From Diospyros lotus (lineage: Eukaryota; Streptophyta; Magnoliopsida; Ericales; Ebenaceae), in assembly GCF_014633365.1 (NCBI RefSeq), contig NC_068338.1, positions 24,748,616 through 24,812,615 of the forward strand: 64,000 nucleotides of DNA, given 5' to 3'. A program made the position numbers and the translations under genes. The notes beneath the pieces are model-generated. The model had not been told where the DNA came from and made no database searches. It saw nothing but the letters and a program-made list of their open reading frames with translations. Shown piece by piece: positions 14,001 through 23,168 of this stretch (position 1 is the stretch's first letter; every line of letters begins with the position of its first letter).

Positions 14001-17000
14001 TAGAGAAGAAATGAGTTTGGATTGCTTATATGTAGTTATTAAAGACATGTATCACAGAGCAACAATGGGTGTTGGGATCTATGGGGGAGATATTGAGAAA
14101 TTGAGACTAGTCCAATTACAATTGGGATCATATCAAGAATTTGTATTGATCCTTCATCGCTCTGCTCTTATTATGAATGCACTCATTGAGCACATCCAAA
14201 AAGAATGACCTTGGTATATGTTATCTGCAGATGATATTATTCTGGTAAGTGAGGTGAAAGAAATAATGAATATTAAGCTTGAATTAGAACTATAGAGGGA
14301 TATCATAAAATTCAGAGATTTTAAGTTAAGTAGGTTGAAAGAAAAATATTTAAATTTAAGTTTAGTAAGAATAAAAGTACGGGTGATGTTTTGGTGAGAC
14401 TTCAAAAACTAGTTATTCTAACAAAATCAGTTTATATATCTCTGTTCAACTACTCAAAAAGATGGAAGATTATTGAGTATGTTACTAATAGAATCAAGAT
14501 AGGGTGATTAAGCTTAAAAAGTGCTTTTGGCATTTTATTTGATTGTAAAATATTTTAAACCAAGGTTCCATTTCATTCAAGGTAAAACATACCGTTATCC
14601 CACTATGTGGGGTTGGCTACATGAATTCTAGACTTTTATGTGGGTTACATCCTAACAGATAGTTTGTCTAGAATTTATATTTGGATCCGACTAGGTTTTA
14701 CGCTGGCTGTCGGCTACCTAACGCAACCCTCCTCCTCTATCCGGGTTTGGGACTGACAGTAGATAATATCCCCTAGCAAAGTAATGATGAAATGAAGTTT
14801 CAACACCATCTTCATATGGAGAAATTTCATGAGATGATGGTGAATGAAGATAATTGATATAGTTGTGTTCCATCACTTAGTTGACATGGTGAAACCAACA
14901 AGTACAATATGGAAACGCAACAGAATTCAAGGTAAAACATATTTTGAGAAAATGTTTTACCTATTTTCTGGTGTTTGGGTGACAAAAAGTATGGAAAATA
15001 TTTTTATAAAGGGGGAAAAATGGCATTAATTCAATTTTTGTAAGTTGTTTCCTGGTGCATAATTAAAACACACATATAGGTACATATATACATATATATA
15101 CACACGTACATATATATGCGTACATATATACATATAGCTTAATTTTTTAAAAAACTATTTTCTTTATGCTGAATAATGGAAATTATTCTTTTGGAAACAT
15201 TTTCACATGTAAACTTACACTTGAAGATAAAATGAAAAATAATATTTTGTGTAAAATATTTTTGTATGTAAATTATTTTCCAGGGTAAAATATTTTACAT
15301 TTGAAACGAACAAAGCCTTAAAAAATGTTTTACCAAATGGTTTGATGATCGACCAACTTTGTTGTATGTCATGGAATATTTGGTAGGAAAGTACCAGCAT
15401 CTGGAAAATAAAAGTATAACTAAGATATTATATTGGACGTGTTGCTATATCCAAAAACAAAGGTAGAATTCAAAATGAGGTTGAAGTGGCACTTAATAAA
15501 GATAAGATGTGTAAGATACATTTAGGATAGTTTGGACATGCAGATTACAATCAATTGATATACCTGTGAGGAGGTGGCTGGAGTAGAAGAAGTTTATAGC
15601 AAAATAAGAGGAAAGGAAACTTGAAAAGATCTTAGGCATGAAATAATTGAAATGTGATATAAAAGCCTTAAAGGAAGATATAGTTATGCATATAAGATAA
15701 TTGGTGATAATCAGTGAGCCACAACCGGTGTAGGTGATGTTGTCAATATCACCTAGTGCAATTAAGGCATCTGATCATAGGCATCTTAGGCAGAGTGGTG
15801 AACTCATAGCTCAGTGATTGATATTCTGCATGTAATAGATCATATCCAGAATATTGTTTTTTTTATATGTATACAATAAAAATGATGTCATTTCAAAATA
15901 TTTCCAATGTATTCATACAGTTCAACAATAGTCTCATATCACATGGTGTAGCAGTAATAGTGTGGCATATATTCATTTCAGGTTTGACTAATGTAACTGT
16001 TAGAGTGCAACTGTTAGTCCAACAAACAGTCACAGTAGTGAGAAACGATGTGAAATAAGGGGATGTGATAGTCTGGATGGGTGTATCATTAAGTTATTTT
16101 TGTCTGTTGTCTAATAATATAATTGTTGCTTCATTATCTTGGAAGCTATGTTTTTATTACCATTTTATATTTTTAATCAGATACTCAGATTTATAAATCC
16201 TCTGATGGTCTATTTTTTTGGAAGATATCTTCAAGTTCAGACCATCACATCCAGACTATATCTTCAAGTTCAGAGAATTCCTTCATTAGAGCATTTTTAA
16301 GTTGAAATGGCTAGTTTCCAATGTTCATTAAGATTTAATGCTAATGGGCTGTCATGTACATGTTTCATTATTTGTTAAGATGACTGTTGCGGTGACCTGT
16401 CTTATAATTCATTCTACATTAGTCAATACTCCTTTGGTAACAGTTAGTGGGCGTGCCCATTCACTGAAGATGAAATCTTTTGTGACTTTTGTGAAAGATC
16501 TGTAATTCTGATATAGAATCCGATATCCTATCAGTCACTTTACTAATAGATTTAAACGCCCATCCACTAAAATCTCAAGCTACAATTATAAAAATGTAGA
16601 ACAACGTAACTGGATGCTTTTGGCATCTATCATAGTTATAACCAGTGGGTGAAAAGGACATGCATTAAGTTGATTATCAGCCATGGTTGATGCAGATGAG
16701 CAGTTTTTGGGTCCATCTCCTTTCGAATTTTAAAATGGTTAGGTTTAGACAGTTGTTGTCCTACTGCTATTTCTTCCTTGTTTATTTTTCCCCTCTTTTT
16801 TCTTCACTGCTATTTCTTTCCAGTTTTCTCCCCTGCTTTTGTTCTGTATGAATGGTGAGAGCAGTGGTTACTCTTTCTCTATATTGTAGTTGAGAATTAT
16901 CTTCTCAGCATGAGATCGAATGGCTCATATGAAGCAAAGTTTGCTGCAAATATCAATTAACGCCTCAAATTTCATTGTGAGGTTGGCTAGAAAAAAAAAA

Positions 17001-18400
17001 AGAGAAACAATAGGACAGTATCTGGGTCCAGAATGACGGTACATGCCAGAATACTGCCAATTTCATTTTTCTTTTTGTGACTGTGATCAGCATGTGGCAT
17101 GACTATCTAAAGGTTGAATCTGACTTCAAAATGCCAAAATGGTAAAAACGTTATGTCAGTTTGTGTGTGGTGTCTAAGGAATGTTGGTGTCCAATAGTGG
17201 TTGTACCTTGTTGGATTGTTAGAAGTATCTGTGCTTCTTAGGGAGGAATTCTTCATACAATTTATGGAAATTACAAATTTAACCAAACACGTTGGTTTGC
17301 TGCAAAGGACATATATGGTTGTCTCTGACAGTTTGCATGCAAAGAACAGCAATCCTGGGGAATGTTCTCTATACGCTGTGCTCATGATTTACATTTAGAC
17401 ATATGCACACACAATCTTTTGTTAAACTCATTGGTCGTTCTATTCTTTCAGTCTGTACATGAAGGTCGCATTTATCAATTGAAGTTGTTCTGCGACAAAG
17501 ATTATCCTGACAAGCCTCCAAGTGCTCGTTTCCACTCAAGCATCAACATGACCTGTGTGAATCCTGAGACTGGATTGGTAATCTTGAAAATTCTTTGCAT
17601 GGTTCATTTTATTTATACTTTTGAGTCTTTATATGGGTTGGATTGTTTATTTTATTATGCTGTATGTGGCATCCAATAGTGGCTTTAAGCATATGAATGA
17701 ATTACAAGTACCCTAGTACTTACATTTTGCCGGTGGCAACATCCCCCAAGACCAAGATACCCCCAATATCTGTCATCATTGGGGCTTAATTGGCCAAATG
17801 TTCCTATTAATGAGAAAAGCCCTGAACCAATTTAACCAAACGAACTGTTCCCTTTCAAAACTTAGTGCCACTTATATTTCCACTAAAGAATAGCAATAAA
17901 TAAGGCACGGCCAGGAATATTTTTTTGGTGTCATATTTCAATGTTGATGGGGAAGGAGGGTTATCCTGCCCCCATTTTATAGATGATTTACATTTAACCT
18001 CTGCCCCAACCTTCCGGGGGAGGTTCTGATATCTGCCCCTCCATCCTTCTGCGGACGTTAATACATTCAATTAGGCTTTATTAGAAAGATAATGAAGTCC
18101 TCGCTGAGACCTGATATTGAGAAATAACTTTCTGTGAAATTGCTTTCTGGAACTATATAACTCACATGATCCCAAATGGCAGATATGTGTTTTCCTCAAG
18201 GATTTAACTAATACGAGCAAGTTGTGACTTATGACAGATCTGGGTTTAACTTTTGGCAGGTCGAGGCTAGGAAGTTCGGGGTGCTGGCGAATTGGCAAAG
18301 GGAGTACACCATGGAAACCATACTGACGCAGCTGCGGAAAGAAATGGCAGCCCCACACAACCGAAAGCTCTCTCAGCCGCCAGAAGGCACCTACTTCTAG
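2091..18400 (+). CDS. UEV1: UEV-A: ubiquitin-conjugating enzyme E2 variant (UEV1/MMS2 type)
   Basis: Four exons join to 441 nt (146 aa): 2091-2124, 8705-8844, 17452-17577, 18260-18400 (TAG). All introns are GT-AG and the reading frame is kept across them. The protein starts [20 protein letters not shown] and ends QPPEGTYF, typical of plant UEV1. UEV proteins have an E2 fold without the catalytic cysteine; with UBC13 they build K63-linked ubiquitin chains in DNA-damage tolerance and signalling. Phe16 in PRNFRLL corresponds to the family's UBC13-contact phenylalanine. Compared with UEV-B and with plant UEV1 as I remember it, Leu45 (usually Tyr), Ser88 (usually Arg), Pro96 (usually His) and Leu100 (usually Val) are unusual, so this copy may be drifting. 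Introns 1 and 2 are very long (6,580 and 8,607 bp) and packed with transposons; intron 3 is 682 bp. ATG 2091 is the only start that fits the family N-terminus. No internal stop or broken splice site was seen. Confidence 0.93.
2531..3829 (-). repeat. 3' LTR of the copia element, split by a hAT element
   Basis: On the minus strand it begins TGTGGAAGG right after the purine tract and ends CTACCCAACA, so it has TG...CA ends. A TATAAATA box lies near 2810-2817. Removing the hAT element and one 8-bp target copy leaves about 466 bp. The five bases beyond its far end are ACTAA; no partner duplication can be tested because the 5' end of the element is missing. Confidence 0.7.
2939..3763. mobile_element. 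Non-autonomous hAT element, 825 bp, perfect 8-bp TSD
   Basis: The ends are inverted copies starting CAGTGTTCTAAAAA, flanked on both sides by CTTAAAAG (2931-2938 and 3764-3771). This is a hAT signature: 8-bp target duplication and CAG...CTG ends. Both subterminal regions are rich in GGCGCC/CTAGGC motifs. The middle (about 3140-3400) is GC-rich with no transposase; open frames there are low-complexity Pro/Arg or Leu/Phe. It sits inside the copia LTR, so it is younger than that insertion. Confidence 0.88.
4167..4772 (+). mobile_element. Solo copia LTR inserted in the copia RNase H gene
   Basis: This 606-bp block starts TGTTGAAATATTG and ends AGTTCCAACA, with a TATAAATA box near 4353. It separates two halves of the copia RNase H frame: [12 protein letters not shown] residues on one side and [17 protein letters not shown] residues on the other. 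A related LTR lies at 52511-53014 in UEV-B intron 1. The flanking 5-mers (ACATG and ACCCT) do not match, so the target duplication has decayed or an end is misplaced. Confidence 0.7.
7115..7415. mobile_element. About 300-bp insertion in the copia pre-integrase region
   Basis: Copia coding sequence breaks off near 7415 and resumes near 7113, where a C-x2-C motif (CDSC) and KLHQLPVSN follow. The inserted DNA is purine-rich and has a small hairpin with 9-bp arms TCAAGCCTC / GAGGCTTGA at 7146-7169. The type is unknown; it might be a short LTR or TRIM. Boundaries are approximate. Confidence 0.45.
8845..9765. other. UEV-A intron 2, proximal part
   Basis: Mostly AT-rich intron DNA. About 9212-9246 contains GGGGTTGGCTACATGAATTC, which recurs at about 14606-14632 in the same intron and probably belongs to a short retroposon. 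A (TA)n run lies at about 9729-9745. No gene is recognised. Confidence 0.4.
9766..10580. mobile_element. MULE-like MITE with long inverted arms, split by a hAT element
   Basis: The termini are inverted copies beginning GGAAA, then TACTTAGGTACAC. Flanking 9-mers are GATTTGAAT (9757-9765) and AATTTGAAC (10581-10589), matching at 7 of 9 positions, which fits the 9-bp duplication of Mutator-like elements. The inverted similarity continues inward: the stretch around 9815-9845 pairs with 9913-9945. A hAT element occupies 9971-10556, so the original element was about 220 bp. Confidence 0.65.
9971..10556. mobile_element. Non-autonomous hAT element, 586 bp, nested in a MITE
   Basis: The ends are inverted copies reading TAGTGTTATTAAAGGC and CAATGTTATTAAAGGC. 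The flanking 8-mers ATTAGGTG (9963-9970) and ACTGGGTG (10557-10564) differ at two positions, both transitions. The subterminal DNA has AGGCGCA/AAGGCGC-like motifs, as in the elements at 2939 and 12642. No transposase is seen. Confidence 0.7.
10641..11045 (-). mobile_element. Copia-type LTR remnant with polypurine tract
   Basis: On the minus strand, TTGAGGGGGAGTATGAG (about 10798-10782) has the look of a copia polypurine tract at an LTR boundary. The AT-rich block from about 10784 down to 10641 follows, ending GATTTAACACA. The adjacent 10800-11045 region has one open minus-strand frame of 82 codons that I do not recognise. No second LTR was found, so this is a fragment or a small TRIM-like element. 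Confidence 0.45.
12642..13426. mobile_element. Non-autonomous hAT element, 785 bp
   Basis: The inverted ends read CATAGTTGTTAAAAG and CATAGTTATCAAAGGC. The flanking 8-mers TTAACTAG (12634-12641) and TTAACTAT (13427-13434) match at 7 of 8. The subterminal DNA again has AAGGCACAAGGCG-like motifs, placing it near the hAT elements at 2939 and 9971. Several open frames inside are low-complexity and none resembles a transposase. Confidence 0.72.
13840..14560 (+). pseudogene. RTE-like LINE reverse transcriptase remnant
   Basis: Across shifting plus-strand frames the DNA encodes blocks typical of plant RTE-type LINEs: [20 protein letters not shown] (about 13855-13915), a damaged DLEKAYDKVP-like block (about 13950-13975), [13 protein letters not shown] (about 14030-14070) and [12 protein letters not shown] (about 14217-14253), the last holding the catalytic Asp-Asp with Ser in place of the usual Phe. 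Multiple stops and frameshifts show it is dead. It lies in UEV-A intron 2, sense to the gene. Confidence 0.65.
14580..15450. repeat. Small repeats between the two LINE fragments
   Basis: This stretch separates LINE RT from LINE C-terminal remnants. It includes a GGGGTTGGCTACATGAATTC block shared with 9215-9240, (TA)/(CA)-rich microsatellite DNA at about 15065-15135, and an AT-rich region (about 14930-15330) whose ends both contain GTAAAAYAT-type inverted motifs near AACGAACAAAGCC, suggesting a MITE. Boundaries are not fixed. Confidence 0.35.
15460..15720 (+). pseudogene. RTE-like LINE C-terminal remnant
   Basis: Broken plus-strand frames here encode a RCVRYI..D..DMQ-like block followed by VRRWLE-like and LRHEIIE-like pieces, resembling the C-terminus that follows the RT in plant RTE LINEs (FGHV..R....VRR...GRGRPK..W.E.I). 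It probably belonged to the same insertion as 13840-14560, with later DNA between. Many stops. Confidence 0.4.
15721..17451. other. UEV-A intron 2, distal part
   Basis: No gene or clear repeat is recognised. The region is mildly T-rich on the plus strand, as plant introns usually are, and ends with TATTCTTTCAG before exon 3. Confidence 0.4.
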
Positions 18401-19090
18401 TCGACTCTTGAAATCTGAGAGAATTAAAGTTGTAGACTGGATTTTCCTTCTTGCAATTTCTCCCAAACTAAAACAGCATCTTTGCTTTAGCGGAAGTGAA
18501 GAAAATGGGGAGCTCTGTGTCTCCCCCCCACCCCTCCTCTCGTCCGTTACAAAAGCCAAGAATTTTGTGGAACAGCTTGATTGAACTTGTGAATGCATTT
18601 GGGGGTACCTAAGTTTATGGAACTACTTGCTTTGCTCTGACTTATTAAACATGTTTTACTCTATAATTACTAGTGCAAAACATTGCTAAATGATATATAA
18701 ATTAACTAGAAATTTTATATAAAAATTGGTCTAGCAGACCATGACCAATGATAAGAGCGGGTTATCTGGGTCAACCAGACGAACTGGAAATTGGTCCAGT
18801 TTAAAACTAAATGTCAGCTGGCAAAGAAATTGGCCGGTTATTTAGTGACCTGGGCCGTTGAATTGGGAGCTGGTTGAACTGACTCGGTTCAACTGTTAGT
18901 GTCCCCTCTACACCTTAAATCGAAAAAACACTTCCTCCACACAACTAGAAAGCAAAATGTGGCAATGCGCAGAGGGTGTTAGACTTGGCTTAAATCATGG
19001 GAGTTCGTAAATGTTAGAATTTTTTTGTCGTAAATTATGAATTTTGAAGAAAGGTATTTTGGTCTTTTTAAGGTTAATTTTAAATTCAAT
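18401..19090. other. UEV-A 3' flank
   Basis: The first few hundred bases after the stop (TAG 18398-18400) probably hold the 3' UTR. No clear AATAAA could be assigned. 18720-18910 contains repeated CTGG/ACCAG motifs. No gene is recognised. Confidence 0.4.
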
Positions 19091-19309
19091 AAAAAATTCT
19101 ATTTGCAACTATATTTTTTTGCTCTTCTCAACTCATTTTTAATATTCTTAAAATATCTCGAGATGAAAATTCATATTTGTCTTTTATTTAAAATTTTAAA
19201 ATATAGATGATTGTAAAAAGTAATCACTCTGATTATAAATAAAAAAAATTAAAATTTTATTTAAGTTGGTTGTGGAGAACAAAAATTGTAGTTGCAAATA
19301 GAATTTTTC
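19091..19309. mobile_element. MULE-like MITE, 219 bp, perfect 9-bp TSD
   Basis: The inverted ends read AAAAAATTCTATTTGCAAC and GAAAAATTCTATTTGCAAC. Both flanks carry AAATTCAAT (19082-19090 and 19310-19318), a 9-bp duplication as in Mutator-like elements. The same terminal sequence, with GGGG in place of the A run, bounds 59531-61096 and ends the block at 1-222. Confidence 0.78.
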
Positions 19310-19348
19310 AAATTCAATATAAAAGAAGGGTAAGTTACCATAAAAAGT

Positions 19349-19525
19349 AGAATCATGCTAGATGTACATCATTTTTGTATATCTTGGGCTACACAAAGGG
19401 TATTATAACTAAAATACCATGCGACTCTCTATGCACCTCACGCGCCTCATGAGGGATATTTTTGTCATTGGTATATCTTTGTGTAACCCAAGATGTACAC
19501 AAAGGTGTACCAATAGCATTATTCT
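19349..19525. mobile_element. MITE, 177 bp, long TIRs
   Basis: The two halves are inverted copies over some 60 bp (AGAATCATGC and AGAATAATGC at the tips, then TTGTGTA and CTTGGG blocks). AAAAAGT flanks both sides (19342-19348 and 19526-19532). There is no coding capacity. The superfamily is not certain. Confidence 0.65.
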
Positions 19526-19634
19526 AAAAAGTATTCAAGTTTTACATTTTTATTAGTTTTACCCCTAATTATAGAATTCAATTTTGCATTTAGTTCCTAT
19601 TTTAAGTAAGGTGGGCAAATATTAATGAACGTCA

Positions 19635-20440
19635 TTGTCACGTCAATCCCACCCCTCCACGGTAGAAACCACAACTATGGTTGAACTCTTCTTCTTCTTC
19701 TTCTTCCAATCTCTGTCTTCCTTCTCCCTTTCTCTCACACTTGTTGAGAAAACGATAACTATGCTCGAATTAGTGGGATCAACCATGGTTGACTCTTCGT
19801 CTTCTTCCAATTCTCTCACTCTTGTTGAGAAAACGATAACTATGCTCGAATTAGTGGGATCAGCCATGGTTGACTCTTCGTCTTCTTCCAATTTTCTTAT
19901 TCTTCTTCCAGTATTCATCATTTTCTTCTCCCTTCCCTCTCTCACACTTGTTCGAAAACGACAACCACGGTCGAAACCACCATACGTTTGGCCATGGTTG
20001 TCTCTTCTTCTTCTACTCCATTTTGCTTCGAAATTCATGGTGCATACCCCCGATATTAGTGAGGGAAACTGAGCTCAGAGTGAAGTGAAAACCCATCTGA
20101 AATGGGGTTTTGATGGTTTTTGTTTTGAGTATATTACGGGGTTTTATGATGATGATTGGGGGATGGAGAAAAAGAGGCAGCCACGGCCAAAACTGGTGGG
20201 GGTTTCGATTATGGCTGTCATTCTGGTTTTAACTATTTGCTATCATTTTTTGGTGAGTGCGAGAGAGGAAGGCAAGAAAAAGATGGAGAGGTTCGGCCAT
20301 GGTTGTCATTGTTTTGACTATCGTGAAATAGGGGGCGAGAAGAAGACAAAAGATTGGAAGGAGGAGGAGGAGAAAAAGAACAGGAAGAGATAGCCATGGC
20401 TGTCGTTTCCATTCCAGTGAAGAAGGGGTGGTGTTGGGGG
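19635..20440 (+). other. Low-complexity tandem-repeat ORF region
   Basis: A 145-codon plus-strand frame (19635-20072) contains an 81-bp unit repeated in frame, with starts near 19740 and 19821. Each unit encodes 27 residues including TLVEKTITMLELVG and a Ser run. A partial third unit follows. The opposite strand is also open (19643-20038), which suggests base composition and not coding. CCATGGTTGT-type motifs recur through the region. I do not recognise a protein, and gene status is doubtful. Confidence 0.35.
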
Positions 20441-20529
20441 AGCCATGCGGATAAAGATTTACTATGTCATCAATTAACTATAAAAATCTAAGCATAATAT
20501 TATAATTAATAAATTAAAAATTAATCTTA

Positions 20530-21009
20530 TTGTTGTCGAGATACAACAATGAATTTATTTAATTAAAAATGTCATCATCAAGCCACCTAAATTTAAAAAA
20601 AAAAGAACAGTCAGAGGGGCGTAGAAAAGTTTCAGTATTCACTCCGATAGTTAAGTTAAAACACTAAAAATAATAAGAATTATATTAAAATCAATAGACA
20701 TACATTTTTTGGAACGAGTGTCTGTCTATTTATAGAAGGGTATGGAATAATTCTAAGTAGTTTATGATTAAAATTTTTACAGATAATGTCTATTTTGACT
20801 TTCATGTTAGGATTATGATTCTTTATAGATAATTGTTTATCCCTTTCATATATTTTTTGGAGTGATTTTCAAATGTTGAAATTATTTAGTTTGCGTATTG
20901 TGCAGAACCCCTGCGTATTGAAAAAATTACACCTTTTAGTTCAAAAAGTTATTTTGGACTTTTGAGTTTTTTTACTCTTTTAATAGACTTTTGTTTATGA
21001 CACAACAAT
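20530..21009. repeat. Left copy of a diverged direct repeat pair, possible TRIM LTR
   Basis: This block resembles 21698-22165 along its length, including the GAGTGTCTGTCTATTTAT / GAGTGTATGTTTATTTAT and TTAGGATTA blocks. It begins TGTTGTCGAGATAC and ends ACACAACA, so its ends are short inverted repeats as in an LTR. About 690 bp lies between the copies. No primer-binding site is clear. Confidence 0.45.
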
Positions 21010-21697
21010 TGTTGCCCATATTTTCATTTGAGTTTCTCGTAAAAAAGAGTAGACTGTATCATGACTTGTTTTTATTCCTGATACTAGATCATTCTTACAC
21101 TTTTCGAATTTATAATTTTGGATAATTCTCACACTTTTTGCGTTTAATTCTAGATCATTCTCATGCTTTTTGTGTTTCTGATTTCAGATTATTTTCAAAC
21201 TTTGTGTGTTTCTGATTCTAGATTTTTGAATAATGAGCCCTCGATCGCTCTAGCATATTTCACGTTCCATACTAGGTTTTAAATAATAAGGCTTTGTAAT
21301 TTAAAATTTGAACATGCTTCCCTAGGACTTGCCACCCATATAGATTAAGGTTAGAATATAAATACACTGTTGAGTAGTACCATGCCTTGGTTTACATGTG
21401 CATCATTATATAAAAGTTGATCATTTTGAATAAAATCTTTATGTCATTTTATAATAATATCGATGGCTCCCCAATTTGTGCATAGGAGACATTTAGGTTT
21501 GAACCAAAAAGTGACTAGAATTTTAAAATCATGATGAGCGTGTTCTTGTGGATTCTAAAATTTTCATAGATTAGTATTAGGAGGGCTATCTACATTAAGA
21601 CCTCTTTGTCGTGTATATTAATTGTGACTTGAGATGGTGTAAGAACTATTTTAGTATCCTTAGGCTTTTTAGACGCTTCCTACATATGGCGTCAATT

Positions 21698-22165
21698 GTT
21701 ATTGCTAAGATACAATAATAAATTTATTTGATTGGAAACGTTGTCGTTAAGACACCTGAAATTGTAAAAAAGAAAATGATTAGAAGGCGTGGGGAGATCC
21801 CTGCGCAAACATTCTAATACTTAAGTCAAAACACTGAAAATGATAAAGATTGTATTGAAATCAATATTAGAGATATATTTTTTTTGAAATGAGTGTATGT
21901 TTATTTATGGAGGGATATGGAGTAATTTTAAATAGTTCAAGATTAAGATTTTTAGAGATAACGTCTCTTTTGACTCTTCTTAATCATGTTAGGATTAAAA
22001 TTTTTTATGGATAATTATTTATCCCTTTTGTTGATTTTTCGAAGGAATTTTTGAATGTTAGAATTATCTAGTTTGAGTGTTGTGAGAGACCCTTACGTGT
22101 AAATTCTTTTATAAATTTTAATCCAAAAATTTATTTTGAGCTTTTTAAATTTTTTAATAGACTTT
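21698..22165. repeat. Right copy of the direct repeat pair
   Basis: Partner of 20530-21009, beginning TGTTATTGCTAAGATAC; the far end is decayed. The intervening DNA (21010-21697) encodes nothing recognisable. Either a very old TRIM-type element or a segmental duplication would fit. Confidence 0.4.
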
Positions 22166-22714
22166 TATCTATGAAATAAAAGATCTAAAATTAAAGAAAT
22201 TATAAAATTGAATATAGTTTTTAAATAATTTATCTTATAGAAGAATGTTATTAAAATTTTCAAGTACTGTGTATGTCATCAACTTTAAATAATAGATCCG
22301 TTTCAAAAGCTTAGAGCAGACCAAAGCCGAACGGGTCAACTTTCTGGAAGGCGTTGATTTCGTGTTGGAACGGTATAACGTACACACCATGCCATGTCGG
22401 CCTAATTTGAATTTGCCTTTAAATTGAATTTTAATCATTATTTTGACTAATAAAAATAATACGAAGAGTGATAATTATCATTAGTTATATGAGGTCTCTT
22501 TATTGAATAAAATTAAAGAGATCATGTGTTATTATCTCCTTCACTTAATATCTACTTTAATAAATATGCAATATATAACTAATCAATCATAACCTATAAT
22601 ATTACTCGATTAATATATTTTGAATTATATAACTCAAAATAGTGTGATGGGTTTTTTTAATTTTTTTTTCTAATTTTGTCTATACTTTCCAAAACCACCA
22701 CTGAGAATAATAAG
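22166..22714. other. AT-rich intergenic stretch
   Basis: No gene or clear repeat is recognised between the direct-repeat pair and the SINE cluster. Confidence 0.4.
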
Positions 22715-22731
22715 AAGTATTGCATTGAGCC

Positions 22732-22901
22732 GCCCAAGGGCATAGGTCAAGCGATCGCAAGTGATATGTCGAGTTTGTATCGGTGGGTTATGAGTTCGAT
22801 CCTCACTATGTACAGTGAGACAAAATCTCACATTTATAATTTATCTCATCTATCGAAATTGAAGGCATGAGCGGTGGGGGCCGCACAAGGGTAGTCATCC
22901 C
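22732..22901 (+). mobile_element. tRNA-derived SINE, 170 bp, 17-bp TSD
   Basis: It is flanked by AAGTATTGCATTGAGCC at 22715-22731 and 22902-22918. Inside, GGGCATAGGTCAAGCGATCG resembles a pol III A box and GAGTTCGATCCTC a B box, about 45 bp apart. The long exact duplication and internal promoter support a SINE. Confidence 0.65.
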
Positions 22902-23168
22902 AAGTATTGCATTGAGCCCCTACGAGCATGACACAGTGGTAAAGTACTTAAAATTTCACATGAAATATCAGAGTTCAAATCAGTGTGACAACTTAAAAGC
23001 ATAATTATTGCTAAAAAGCAATATTTAACTGGAAGACAAACAATAAGGTTGAAAGACAAGTCCCGTATGGATTATGTTAAATGTCTAGATCTGAGTGTGT
23101 ATAGACTGTGACCACATTCAAATTTATTTAAGAAATGTATAAGAAGGATAGGTAATTCGCCCCTGGGG

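Noticed and set aside
17362..17679. 105-codon plus-strand frame
   Set aside because: It is UEV-A exon 3 with intron sequence read on either side.
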